DNA of 64,000 nucleotides from Stanieria sp964562685 (GTDB lineage: Bacteria > Cyanobacteriota > Cyanobacteriia > Cyanobacteriales > Xenococcaceae): the NCBI GenBank assembly GCA_964562685.1, contig CAZLUP010000008.1, forward strand, positions 53,309 through 117,308, read 5' to 3'. Position 1 is the stretch's first letter. Every line of letters starts with the position of its first letter. The notes beneath the pieces are model-generated. The model saw only the letters and a program-made list of their open reading frames with translations, did no database searches and was not told where the DNA came from. A program made the translations under genes and the position numbers. Of this stretch, positions 8,951-18,243 are shown one piece after another.

Positions 8951-10467
8951 GGTTGTTGTATTTTTTGATTCGAGATCGATACTATTGATGGAACAATAAC
9001 TTCAGTGGCATCACGCCGTTTAAACCAATCTCCTTGGGCTGGCTCTGTTGCTGGTTCGGAAGTAACTACTACCTCTGCTTGGAGATAGTTATAGCCCGTT
9101 GACTCTTCCCAGACATTTTGATTGGCTAGCCTGATGGAATATTCTGGGCGATTGTACAATCTTGGGGTAGGATCGGGTAAATTAAGTAGCACTTGATAGG
9201 TTCCAGGTCTAATTTCAGGAGGTATTACTCCAGCAACTTCAACTTTATAGACGTAGCCAGGTAGCCAAGTTCGTGGATCTTGTTTAAGAGGTAAATAATA
9301 TTCAGTTCCTCGCTTGCGATCGCGTAAAATAAGTTCTAATCCACGAGGATTATAAGGACTAGCCCAACCATCATTAAAAATTTCAAAATTCATGGCAAAA
9401 ACTGCTCCTGGTTTGATTTGTTGAGGAATTACTGATTTGATCAAGCGAAATCGATATCCTAAACGACGTTTAATCTCTGGAAAGCATCCTTGTTCTTGCC
9501 AGCCTTGCAAAACCTCTGCCCCATCGTTATGGTCTACGTTTAAAGCACTCCAACGCATTCTAGCTAGCTCGTTTAAAGCGTTAGGACAATCATCGTAGGG
9601 ACTAGGATTACAAAGTTCGCCTCCTTGAACAACATAGCGATTATCAAGATTTAAATAGTTTTTTTGTTCATCTACTATGACGGGATCTGTATGGTTGTAC
9701 GTCCCCCAATCATCAATACTGGCTAAAAAACAATCATTATGTGCGCCAACTCTGGCTTGGCAAGAACCATCAAAAGCTTGTTCGGGTGTTAGAGGTTGCT
9801 CAGATCGAAAAGCATCTCTTTTGTAATAGGTGTAGCGCAGAGCTACCATTCTGTCTGAAGGTAAGACAGATAAAGCTTTGAACAAAATCTCTTTCCTTGC
9901 TGCGGGATTTTCTCTTAAACCATGAGAGGAACGATTCCATTCTCCCCAATAGCCGATAAAGCCTGCTTCCATGTAGGCAATAACATCATAGTTATCCGCC
10001 AATACTGGCTTTAACTGTTCGAGATGTTCTAGGATTCTACTTTTGGGAGCATCATCACCACCGCCAAGCCAATTGTATGCAAATCGCAGAATTATTTTAA
10101 TACCAGCTTGTCTGGCTGTTTCCATGTCTGCCGATACTTTTGCTAAAAAAGCCGAAGATAGTGGTCGATCTCTAAAATCTGAAATTAAATAAATCCGACG
10201 GATTAAAGTAATATTTTCTTGTCTCAGTTGTTTTAACTCGGATAACTTTAAAGGAGGACGAGGATTAGTTCCCAAGGGAGAAAATCTAGCAAAAAGACCC
10301 CGTTCTGGATTAGGAAAATCTTCCTGACTAGGTTGGTAAGTCATAGTCTTGATATTTTGACTGTAATCTGCCTGGGCTTTTTGATAACAATTGACTATTA
10401 GTAAGATTGAGGCTATTAAAGTTAGCCAAAAACTCTTTTTACCTAGATTGTTCAGAATATTATTCAT
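8947..10467 (-). CDS. Exported DUF4874/DUF4832 domain protein of the EPS cluster
   Basis: About 506 residues from the ATG at 10467; an in-frame TTG lies 24 bases further upstream but the ATG is preferred. A hydrophobic N-terminal segment (FWLTLIASILLIVN) looks like a signal peptide or anchor. The mature part opens with FPNPERGLFARFSP and continues through a barrel-like region (ILRFAYNW, YMEAGFIGYWGEW). That is the DUF4874 followed by DUF4832 arrangement seen in secreted glycosidase-like proteins of unknown activity. A beta-rich C-terminal stretch (FNDGWASPYNPRGLELIL) follows. It is coupled to the flippase gene by a 4-bp overlap. A role in trimming or modifying the polymer outside the cell is inference. 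Confidence 0.8.
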   Translation of the reverse strand: MNNILNNLGKKSFWLTLIASILLIVNCYQKAQADYSQNIKTMTYQPSQEDFPNPERGLFARFSPLGTNPRPPLKLSELKQLRQENITLIRRIYLISDFRDRPLSSAFLAKVSADMETARQAGIKIILRFAYNWLGGGDDAPKSRILEHLEQLKPVLADNYDVIAYMEAGFIGYWGEWNRSSHGLRENPAARKEILFKALSVLPSDRMVALRYTYYKRDAFRSEQPLTPEQAFDGSCQARVGAHNDCFLASIDDWGTYNHTDPVIVDEQKNYLNLDNRYVVQGGELCNPSPYDDCPNALNELARMRWSALNVDHNDGAEVLQGWQEQGCFPEIKRRLGYRFRLIKSVIPQQIKPGAVFAMNFEIFNDGWASPYNPRGLELILRDRKRGTEYYLPLKQDPRTWLPGYVYKVEVAGVIPPEIRPGTYQVLLNLPDPTPRLYNRPEYSIRLANQNVWEESTGYNYLQAEVVVTSEPATEPAQGDWFKRRDATEVIVPSIVSISNQKIQQP

Positions 10468-10606
10468 TGAAAACTGTTTTTCTTCCTTCAACAGTCAACT
10501 CAGCTTTGATATACGAAATATTGAAGACAATGTATTTTCTTCAGCAACCAAGTCTCTTTTCGCCCTAAACATCTAGAAACTTACTGTTAGATTTAACAGC
10601 AATCTT

Positions 10607-13429
10607 TTATGATAATTGCATAGCTAAAACTGGTTGAATTTGGTTTCCGATCATAGGTTGGGAAAATAAATAACCTTGTCCAAAACCACATTTAATTGCT
10701 TTGAGTTGATTGAGTTGAGAGGTTGTTTCTATTCCTGTCGCCGAAATTTTTAATCCAGAATGATGTAAATTATTAGCGATCGCATTAACAATTTCTAAAC
10801 TTTCCCGATCTTTATCGATGCGATTAATTAGATAACGGTCGATTTTAATTGCGTCAAATTGTTGATAAAGTAAATTAGACTGAAACTGGCTATAAAGAGA
10901 ACAAGTTTTGCCAAAGTTATCAATCTGTAATTGGATACCCTGACTATGTAGTTGAGAAACTATTCCCATTGAATTATACGGATTTTCTCGCAAAACATTT
11001 TCAGAAATTTCTAATTTTAAACTTTGAGGTTTTAAATCATATTGTTGTAAACACGATTGGATCTGTTTGATTAAATGCGGTTGTAAAATTTGAATACTGG
11101 GAATATTAATACTGACACTCCAATCCTGTTGACTGGGAAACTCTTGTTGCCAACTATTAAGTTGACGACAAGCCTCTTTGATCACCCATTCGGTAATCGG
11201 GATCAGTGAACCAGAAACTTCGGCTAAAGGCAGAAATTTGAGCGGAGTTAGTTCTCCCCATTCTGGATGATGCCACCGCAGTAAAGCTTCAAATTCACAA
11301 ATTTGTCCTGTGGCTAAGTCAACTATCGGTTGATAATATAAACGTAATTCTTGACGGTTAAGAACTTGTTGTAAAGCTTGTTCTAAGTCTTGAATTTTTA
11401 GCTGATTAAAATGAGCAATAGTTAACGTTCTATTATTTTTTTCTGCTAAAGTTTCACCCGATTTAATCAAACTGAGTTGGTTTTGATGATTATATTTGGG
11501 TTCTGATTCTGGTAAATAATTGGGTTTGTAACCAAAAACTATTTGTTCCAATAAGAACAAAATTAAACTTCCATCGTGTTTAATTGCTGCTTGATTAAGC
11601 ATAGCGATCGCTAAATCTATGTTATCTGGAATCATTTCATTAGCGTTTTTGACTACCAACAATTTTTGATGTTGAGTTGGTTCGTATTCTTCCCCAGGTA
11701 TCAGTAGTTCTTCGTACAATTTTTCTCCTGGACGCAATCCAGTAAAGATAATCTCAATGTCTTTGCCAACTTCATAACCTGAAAGACGAATTAAATCTTT
11801 GGCTAAATCGACGATTTTGACTGGTTTGCCCATGTTGAGCATAAAAATTTGCCCTTGACTACTTAAGACCGCAGCTTGTAGTACCAACTGTACTGCTTCG
11901 GGAATCGTCATAAAGTAGCGACAAATCTCAGGATGAGTAATGGTAATCGGACCACCTTTAGCAATTTGCTTTTGAAAAGTTGGAACAACACTACCTCTAC
12001 TACCTAAAACATTACCAAAACGAACTACGACAAAAGGTTTACCACTAGTTTGAGCAGCTTTTAGTACTAGCATTTCTGCGACTCTTTTGCTAGCTCCCAT
12101 GACATTAGTAGGATTAACCGCTTTATCAGTAGAAATCATCACGAAATTCTGCACTTGATACTCAATTGCTAAATCAAGCAGATTTTTGGTACCAACCACA
12201 TTATTCGTAATTGCTTCGGAATGATTTAATTCCATCAAAGGAACGTGTTTGTGAGCAGCAGCATGGAAAACTATATCTGGTTTAAATTTTCTAAAAGCTT
12301 GTTCTAGACGAGATTTAAAGCGTAAATCAGCAATAAAAGGAATTAAAATAGGTATAGGTTTACTATTTTTAGGCTCTTGACGCAAAATTTGTAAGATCTG
12401 TTCTAATTCCTGTTGGATATTAAACACAGAGTTTTCACCATGTCCAACCAAAATTATGGTTGCGGGACGACAACGAAAAATTTGTCGACACAATTCGCTA
12501 CCAATTGAACCCCCAGCACCTGTAACTAGTACTTTCTTGCCTGCTAAAAACTGAAAGACTTTTTCGGTATCGGTTTGAACTGGTTCTCTCCTGAGCAAGT
12601 CTTCAATATTAATATCTCGAACACTATTGACTTTGAAACGATGGCGAGGATCATTGAGAATCTCTTGAATTCCAGGTACAGTACTGGTTTTCACCCCTAA
12701 ATTTTGACAAATATCGACAATTTCGCGAATTATTTGTCCTGAAGCTGTTGGCATTGCAATGATTACTTGGCGAATATTATAAGCAGCAACAACTTCAGGA
12801 AGCTCGTAGCGATTGCCAACTACCGCAATACCTCGAATTTTGAGGTTTAATTTTTTGGGATCATCATCCAAAAAAGCTACTGCTTCAAGTCCTAATTTGG
12901 GATTTCTTTGGATTTCTTGTAGTAATGAGACTCCAGCATCTCCTGCACCAACAATCAAAATGCGATCGCGTCTAGTAAATTTTCTTTTGTGTTGACTTGC
13001 TCTTTCTGTTGCCCGAATACTAAAGCGAATTCCCCCTACTAAAATCAAGCTCAGTATTCCATCTAACAAAGGTAAGGAACGAGGAACTAAATAACTAGAT
13101 AAATTAGCAAAATATTCGAGAATACTTAAAATAATAGTCTCTACAATTATTGCTGCGATTGTCAGATAAGCAATTTGGAATAGTTCGTCAATACTGGCAT
13201 ATCGCCAGTAACGTTTATAAAGACCACAGCTAGAAAAAATAGTTAGCTTAACAACTAAAAAAAGTAAGGTTGTTGCTATTAAGCCGTATTTGTATTCTCC
13301 TAGAGTAGTAAAACCATCTAGTCTTAGGATGACGCTTAATACAGGTGTGATTAAAAATACAATTGCATCTAAGAAAAAAAAGTGACGGTTGTTAAGCCTC
13401 AAAAGCTTTTGACCAAGCTGAGCTATCAT
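10607..13429 (-). CDS. Membrane nucleotide-sugar dehydratase/epimerase (CapD/PglF/WbpM type) fused to a degenerate EAL domain
   Basis: 940 residues, far longer than the usual 600-660. Residues 1-130 hold four or so membrane helices. About 150-260 is a Rossmann CoA-binding-like domain (ILIVGAGDAGVSLL). About 300-590 is the SDR domain with VTGAGGSIGSELCRQI, FHAAAHKHVPLME and NVMGASKRVAEM, typical of UDP-GlcNAc 4,6-dehydratases. About 690-930 is an EAL fold: FEALLRW (E714), N775, E807, D837, K862, E901 and Q918 are kept. The second Asp of the DDFGTGYSS loop is Asn (N838) and the loop reads DNFGKTCSLYS. The Glu of AEGVET is Thr (T898). The EAL part is therefore probably a non-catalytic c-di-GMP or protein-binding module. 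First gene of the EPS run. Confidence 0.93.
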   Translation of the reverse strand: MIAQLGQKLLRLNNRHFFFLDAIVFLITPVLSVILRLDGFTTLGEYKYGLIATTLLFLVVKLTIFSSCGLYKRYWRYASIDELFQIAYLTIAAIIVETIILSILEYFANLSSYLVPRSLPLLDGILSLILVGGIRFSIRATERASQHKRKFTRRDRILIVGAGDAGVSLLQEIQRNPKLGLEAVAFLDDDPKKLNLKIRGIAVVGNRYELPEVVAAYNIRQVIIAMPTASGQIIREIVDICQNLGVKTSTVPGIQEILNDPRHRFKVNSVRDINIEDLLRREPVQTDTEKVFQFLAGKKVLVTGAGGSIGSELCRQIFRCRPATIILVGHGENSVFNIQQELEQILQILRQEPKNSKPIPILIPFIADLRFKSRLEQAFRKFKPDIVFHAAAHKHVPLMELNHSEAITNNVVGTKNLLDLAIEYQVQNFVMISTDKAVNPTNVMGASKRVAEMLVLKAAQTSGKPFVVVRFGNVLGSRGSVVPTFQKQIAKGGPITITHPEICRYFMTIPEAVQLVLQAAVLSSQGQIFMLNMGKPVKIVDLAKDLIRLSGYEVGKDIEIIFTGLRPGEKLYEELLIPGEEYEPTQHQKLLVVKNANEMIPDNIDLAIAMLNQAAIKHDGSLILFLLEQIVFGYKPNYLPESEPKYNHQNQLSLIKSGETLAEKNNRTLTIAHFNQLKIQDLEQALQQVLNRQELRLYYQPIVDLATGQICEFEALLRWHHPEWGELTPLKFLPLAEVSGSLIPITEWVIKEACRQLNSWQQEFPSQQDWSVSINIPSIQILQPHLIKQIQSCLQQYDLKPQSLKLEISENVLRENPYNSMGIVSQLHSQGIQLQIDNFGKTCSLYSQFQSNLLYQQFDAIKIDRYLINRIDKDRESLEIVNAIANNLHHSGLKISATGIETTSQLNQLKAIKCGFGQGYLFSQPMIGNQIQPVLAMQLS

Positions 13430-13944
13430 AAACTTTAATTCCTTATAAGCTTGTGAAAAATAATATTGTGAGTTCGTGGTTAAACAAAAGAAAATGATTA
13501 TCTAACTTTTGTTAGGAGTCGTCCCGACTCTGCAACTGGTGGATTCCTTCAATGTATTGCTAATTATCCATAGACAAAAAGCTATGAAAATTAACAAACT
13601 GATTGAAGATTATTTGTAAATTACCAATTATTTTTATTGGCTAAGTTTTTAAGTGAACTAATAATTAATTGCTTGATTAAAGTTCAAAATTAACAAAAAA
13701 CATTAAGAATTTATGTTCCTCCTGATTTAGATTTGCTCAATTAATAGTGTTTTACTTTACAAAAAAGCTAATTTTGCTTAGATTATTAAAAAACAAAAAT
13801 TTTAAAAGATAGACAGTTTTAAATATACACTAAACTCTATAAATATTTTTCTAATCAAAAAAATTATCTTAAATCTGGTGTGTTTTTGTTACTGCTTCGC
13901 AACAATTGAGGTGAGTTTAGTTCTAAGCTTTGGTTAATAACTGT
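13430..13944. other. Non-coding leader region upstream of the EPS cluster
   Basis: 515 bases without a supported gene, very AT-rich, between the start of the EPS cluster (minus strand, 13429) and the end of the TpsB gene. It should hold the promoter of the EPS operon. The only clear structure is the short hairpin at 13516-13530, listed separately. No convincing -35/-10 pair was chosen because the background AT content makes such matches meaningless by eye. Confidence 0.6.
13516..13530. repeat. GC-rich 6-bp inverted repeat in the EPS leader
   Basis: GAGTCG, a 3-base loop TCC, then CGACTC, a perfect hairpin in an otherwise AT-rich region about 90 bases upstream of the dehydratase-EAL start. 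It could be a protein-binding site or part of an RNA leader; there is no T-run next to it, so it is not an obvious terminator. Confidence 0.5.
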
Positions 13945-15720
13945 TTAAAAGAAATTGTAATTAATAGAAAAATACACTCCGCTTTCTTGTAAAGAATTGC
14001 TTAAATTATCGACATCTACTAAAGGGATACCCCAGTCGAGACGAGCGTTAAAACGGTTACCAGCCGAGAAGTTTAAACCAATCCCTACTGCCGACAGAAA
14101 ATCATGCTCAATTTTGACATCATCAGTATTCCAAACTGTACCCAGATCGACAAAGGGAGTTAATTGCATAACTCCATCAAGTTTTTGGACACGGAAGATG
14201 GGAATTCTTAGTTCTGCCGAAGCAAACCAACCGTTATCTCCTAACAACAAATCTTGACGATAACCTCGGACACTATCTACTCCACCCAAACGAAATTGTT
14301 CTAATGGTACTAAGGCAGTGGTAGCTAATTGTAGATCGCCTCGTAATAATAACAGAAAATCTTCATCTAAACGACGCACCCATTGAGATTGTCCTCGCCA
14401 AGCAAAAAAAGTACTATCGGGAGAGGAAACATCACCAAAGTTTGAGTCAAGTGTTGAAAATGTTTGAATTTCTTCACTAGAAGTAGCGTTAAACCAATCT
14501 AATCCGATACTAAACTGAGAACGTAAGGCAAAAACTTGTTGTTCGTTTCGATTAACCAATTCTTGAAATAAACGTAATGCAGAGATTTTGGTTTTTCCTT
14601 CTTCATCGGCACCGCGAGATAAAGCAAAGGGAATGTCTAGTAGAGAAGTTTCGCTTTCTTGACGAGAAAAAGACAACCCTAACGCTAGTTCTTGATTGGG
14701 TTTATTAATTAAAGGTTGTCGAAAACTTAATTCATAATAACGGGATTTGGATTCAATATCTAAAGGATTGAAGGGTTCTTCAATCACATCGTTAGAGTTA
14801 TTGCCATAAGCAAACTTAAGCGTACCATTTTTAGGATTGAGTGTTAGAACATAAGCTAAATCAATCCCATCACTACCATCGGTATTGGTGTAACTAAAAT
14901 TAAAGCGATCGCCAAAACCAAGTAAATTAGCATGAGTTAAACCAATTTGACGACGATTTGTGCCAATGCTAGGACTACGAGCATTATCAAAAGTTGTTTC
15001 GACACTAAAAGCATCTGCTTCTTCGATCTGTACTTCTAGTAAACTTGTTCCTGGACGAATTCCTGCTGATAATTCTGCTGAAATATTTTTAATCAAAGGA
15101 TCGAGACGCAGCATTTGTAATGCTTCTAAAAGGGATTCTACTTTAACTGGTGTTTGACCAGCCCTTTGCAAGCGAGAAATAATGTAATTAGGATTAAGGC
15201 GTTTCGTCCCAGTCACCTTAATTCCTTCTAACTCCCCTTCTTTTATTGCAATGGTAACGACTCCGTTTTTAAGTTCTTGAGGAGGAATATAAGCACCAGA
15301 ATTAAGATAACCGCGATCGCTATAGAGTTTAGTAATGGCAGAACGAGCTTGGAATAGTTCTGACAAGGTTAAAGGACGATTTTGATAAGATGCAGTTGCT
15401 GCTGCTAATTCTGGTTGGCTAAAAACTGTACTGCCAGTGACTTCAAATTGATTGACAATAATCGATTGGGGAATATTTTGAGGTGTAGACTGCAACGATG
15501 GAGTGGGAAAAACCGTCAGTAGAGATTCGGTATTTTCAAGTAAATTTGATTGTTTTTGAAGTTGTTTTGGGAATTTTACGAGATTAATTTCTTCTGCTTT
15601 AAGAGGCTGAAGATTTTGATTCAAAAGAGCTAAACCCATCAACCAAAAAAATAAAAGTTTAACACATTGAGATTTTTGAAAAAGTGTAAACAGTTGCCAG
15701 CCAAGATTGGTTGTAGTCAT
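13945..15720 (-). CDS. TpsB/FhaC-type outer-membrane transporter (ShlB/FhaC/HecB family)
   Basis: 591 residues. A hydrophobic N-terminal segment is followed by a POTRA region (FEVTGSTVFSQPELAAA, then VTIAIKEGELEGIKVTGTKRL) and a C-terminal half made of short alternating beta strands. The family motif VRGY occurs in LGGVDSVRGYRQDLL, and the last residue is Phe in YFSINYNFF, as for BAM-inserted barrels. Such proteins secrete a large TpsA exoprotein across the outer membrane; cyanobacteria often carry them without a linked partner. No TpsA with a filamentous haemagglutinin-type domain lies within this window. It is transcribed alone, 75 bp after tex. Confidence 0.92.
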   Translation of the reverse strand: MTTTNLGWQLFTLFQKSQCVKLLFFWLMGLALLNQNLQPLKAEEINLVKFPKQLQKQSNLLENTESLLTVFPTPSLQSTPQNIPQSIIVNQFEVTGSTVFSQPELAAATASYQNRPLTLSELFQARSAITKLYSDRGYLNSGAYIPPQELKNGVVTIAIKEGELEGIKVTGTKRLNPNYIISRLQRAGQTPVKVESLLEALQMLRLDPLIKNISAELSAGIRPGTSLLEVQIEEADAFSVETTFDNARSPSIGTNRRQIGLTHANLLGFGDRFNFSYTNTDGSDGIDLAYVLTLNPKNGTLKFAYGNNSNDVIEEPFNPLDIESKSRYYELSFRQPLINKPNQELALGLSFSRQESETSLLDIPFALSRGADEEGKTKISALRLFQELVNRNEQQVFALRSQFSIGLDWFNATSSEEIQTFSTLDSNFGDVSSPDSTFFAWRGQSQWVRRLDEDFLLLLRGDLQLATTALVPLEQFRLGGVDSVRGYRQDLLLGDNGWFASAELRIPIFRVQKLDGVMQLTPFVDLGTVWNTDDVKIEHDFLSAVGIGLNFSAGNRFNARLDWGIPLVDVDNLSNSLQESGVYFSINYNFF

Positions 15721-15735
15721 GATTAAAGTAGTGTT

Positions 15736-15789
15736 TTAGCTTCAGACTTAGAGTTCCCCAAACAATCTAGTTATTAATACTGAAGCTAA
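15736..15789. repeat. Inverted repeat between tex and the TpsB gene
   Basis: TTAGCTTCAG at 15736-15745 and its perfect complement CTGAAGCTAA at 15780-15789, separated by 34 bases. It lies in the 75-bp gap between two genes read on the minus strand. No T-run follows on that strand, so termination is doubtful; an operator or RNA structure is possible. Confidence 0.5.
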
Positions 15790-15795
15790 CTACTA

Positions 15796-17964
15796 TTAAT
15801 TGAGATTTGTAACTGCTTTGATTGATAAAGCAATTCTTTTTAATTTTTCGTTAACATCTAAAACTTTGACCTTAACTACCTGACCAACTTTAATAATTTC
15901 ATTAGGATCTGAGACAAATCGATCCGCTAATTCAGAAATATGCACTAATCCATCTTGATGCACACCAAGATCGACAAACGCTCCAAAATTAACTACATTG
16001 GTGACTATGCCTTCTAAGATCATTCCTGGTTTGAGATGAGTAATTTCTGTAATTTCTGCTCTAAAAGTTGCATATTGAAATTGTTCTCTAGGATCTCGAC
16101 CAGGTTTTTTTAATTCTTCAACCACATCTTGTAAAGTAGGTAAGCCAATTGTATCAGTGATAAATTGATTGAGATTGATCTTATTCAAGCGGTTACCAGC
16201 TTGATTGATTTGTTCGAGAGGAATGTTGAAAGCAGTTAGTAGTTTTTGCACTAAAGGATAACTTTCGGGATGAACGGCTGTATTATCTAAAGGAAAGTCT
16301 CCATCGCGGATGCGTAAAAAGCCTGCTGCTTGTTCAAAAGTTTTTGCTCCCAATTTAGGAATTTTTAGAAGCTCTTGTCGATTATTAAACTTACCTTTTT
16401 GATTGCGATAGCTAACAATATTATTAGCAATTGTTGGCGTGATTCCTGAAACAAATACTAGTAATTCTTTGGAAGCAGTATTTAAATCTACTCCCACATA
16501 ATTAACACAACTTTCCACAGTTTCAGCTAACTTAGTTTGGAGTAATTTTTGATCGACATCGTGTTGATATTGTCCAACTCCAATCGATTTGGGATCGATT
16601 TTAACTAACTCGGCTAAAGGATCTTGTAATCTTCTACCAATACTAATTGCTCCTCTAACGGTAACATCTAAATCGGGGAATTCAGCACGTGCAACCTCAC
16701 TAGCAGAATAAACTGAAGCACCAGATTCATTAACAATTACTTTGATGGGTTTAGACTTTAAATCTTGAAAAATTTCTGAGATAAACTGATCGGTTTCTCG
16801 CGAAGCCGTACCATTACCGATCGCAATTAATTCTATCTGATATTTGTTAATTAAACTGATAATTATTTTGGCAGCTTGTTGGCGTTTTTGGTCACCAGAA
16901 TGGGGAAAAATGGCTTGATATTCCAGAAATTGACCTGTTTGATCGAGAATTGCTACTTTACAACCAGTCCGAAACCCAGGATCGATTGCCATGGTTGGTT
17001 TCATTCCTGCTGGAGGTGCTAGCAATAAGTTGCGTAAATTGGCTTCAAAGGTTTTGATTGATTCGTTATCGGCGTATTGTTTGCGATCTGCTCTTACTTC
17101 TCTAATTAAAGCAGGTTTAATCAAGCGATTAAAGGCATCTTTGAGCATTTTTCGATAAAAATCGCCAATTTCTACTACTTTAGTTTTAATTGATTGGGAT
17201 TCTAAATAATTCAATACGTCTGCTTCTTCAAAAGCAATTTCTACTGTTAAAATACCTTCTGCTTCTCCCCGATACAAAGCCAAAATGTTATGAGGAGGAA
17301 TTTTACTGACGCTGTATTGATAGTTGCGATACATTTCGTATTTGGTACTGCCTTCGGGATGCTCATCTTTGATCCGAGCAACGAAAACACCTTGTTTAAG
17401 CAGATAATCACGTAGATAAGCTCTAAAATCGGCTTTTTCTGCTACTGATTCTGCTAAAATATCTCCTGCTCCACTTAAGGCTTCTTCTTCCGTTTTTACT
17501 CCTTTAGATTCATCAACATATTTAGCTGCTGCTTGAGTTAAAGATAGATTAGGGGAAGTTTTGGGTTGATTATAAGATTCAATCAATTGAGCTAAAGGTT
17601 CTAAGCCTTTTTCTTTAGCAATAGTAGCCTTAGTTCTTCGCTTTGGTTTATAAGGTAAATAAAGATCTTCTAATTCAGTTTTATTGAGACAATTGATAAT
17701 TTGATTTTGTAGAGATTCTGTTAATTTATTTTGAGAAGCGATCGCATCTAAAATTGTTTGTTTGCGTTGTTCTAATTCGTTTAAATAAGTATAGCGTTCA
17801 AAAATATTTCTCAGTTGAAGTTCATCTAATGAACCAGTTCTTTCTTTACGATAACGAGCAATAAAAGGAATAGTCGCTCCTTCTTGCCATAATGCTAAAG
17901 CATTACTAACATTTTGCCGAGATAAAGAATATTCTGTAGAGATAATTTGTTCGATGTCAATCAT
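15796..17964 (-). CDS. tex: Tex-family RNA-binding transcription accessory protein
   Basis: 722 residues with the full Tex layout. The N-terminal helical domain has FIARYRKERTGSLDE. The YqgF-like RNase H fold begins near MAIDPGFRTGCKVAILD. Helix-hairpin-helix units follow (LLVFVSGITPTIANNIV and LLKIPKLGAKTFEQAAGFLRI). The C-terminal S1 domain starts at about residue 645 (GIVTNVVNFGAFVDLGVHQDG). Tex binds nucleic acid and affects transcription and stress tolerance in other bacteria; it is widely conserved and cytoplasmic. Length matches the family. No truncation is seen. Confidence 0.97.
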   Translation of the reverse strand: MIDIEQIISTEYSLSRQNVSNALALWQEGATIPFIARYRKERTGSLDELQLRNIFERYTYLNELEQRKQTILDAIASQNKLTESLQNQIINCLNKTELEDLYLPYKPKRRTKATIAKEKGLEPLAQLIESYNQPKTSPNLSLTQAAAKYVDESKGVKTEEEALSGAGDILAESVAEKADFRAYLRDYLLKQGVFVARIKDEHPEGSTKYEMYRNYQYSVSKIPPHNILALYRGEAEGILTVEIAFEEADVLNYLESQSIKTKVVEIGDFYRKMLKDAFNRLIKPALIREVRADRKQYADNESIKTFEANLRNLLLAPPAGMKPTMAIDPGFRTGCKVAILDQTGQFLEYQAIFPHSGDQKRQQAAKIIISLINKYQIELIAIGNGTASRETDQFISEIFQDLKSKPIKVIVNESGASVYSASEVARAEFPDLDVTVRGAISIGRRLQDPLAELVKIDPKSIGVGQYQHDVDQKLLQTKLAETVESCVNYVGVDLNTASKELLVFVSGITPTIANNIVSYRNQKGKFNNRQELLKIPKLGAKTFEQAAGFLRIRDGDFPLDNTAVHPESYPLVQKLLTAFNIPLEQINQAGNRLNKINLNQFITDTIGLPTLQDVVEELKKPGRDPREQFQYATFRAEITEITHLKPGMILEGIVTNVVNFGAFVDLGVHQDGLVHISELADRFVSDPNEIIKVGQVVKVKVLDVNEKLKRIALSIKAVTNLN

Positions 17965-18243
17965 AATTATGGTTGATAGTTGACTGATAACCAGTAACAG
18001 AAATTTAGTAGGTAAATTAAAAGATTTAGGCTAAATAAGCCAAAATATCAGCGATAATTTTAACAATAATTCATTTAGTTTTTCTTACGAGAAGTTCTAA
18101 ATCTTGAACCGTTTCAACTAAAGGCTAAACCCTCGCTTTTTTTATTCCCAGCAACCAGAGGTGAATCCCAATCGCGCCTGCGATCTTCTTTCCCAACTAT
18201 GGCGCGATCGCTATAACATTTCACTTATTGATTCTGTTTGTCA

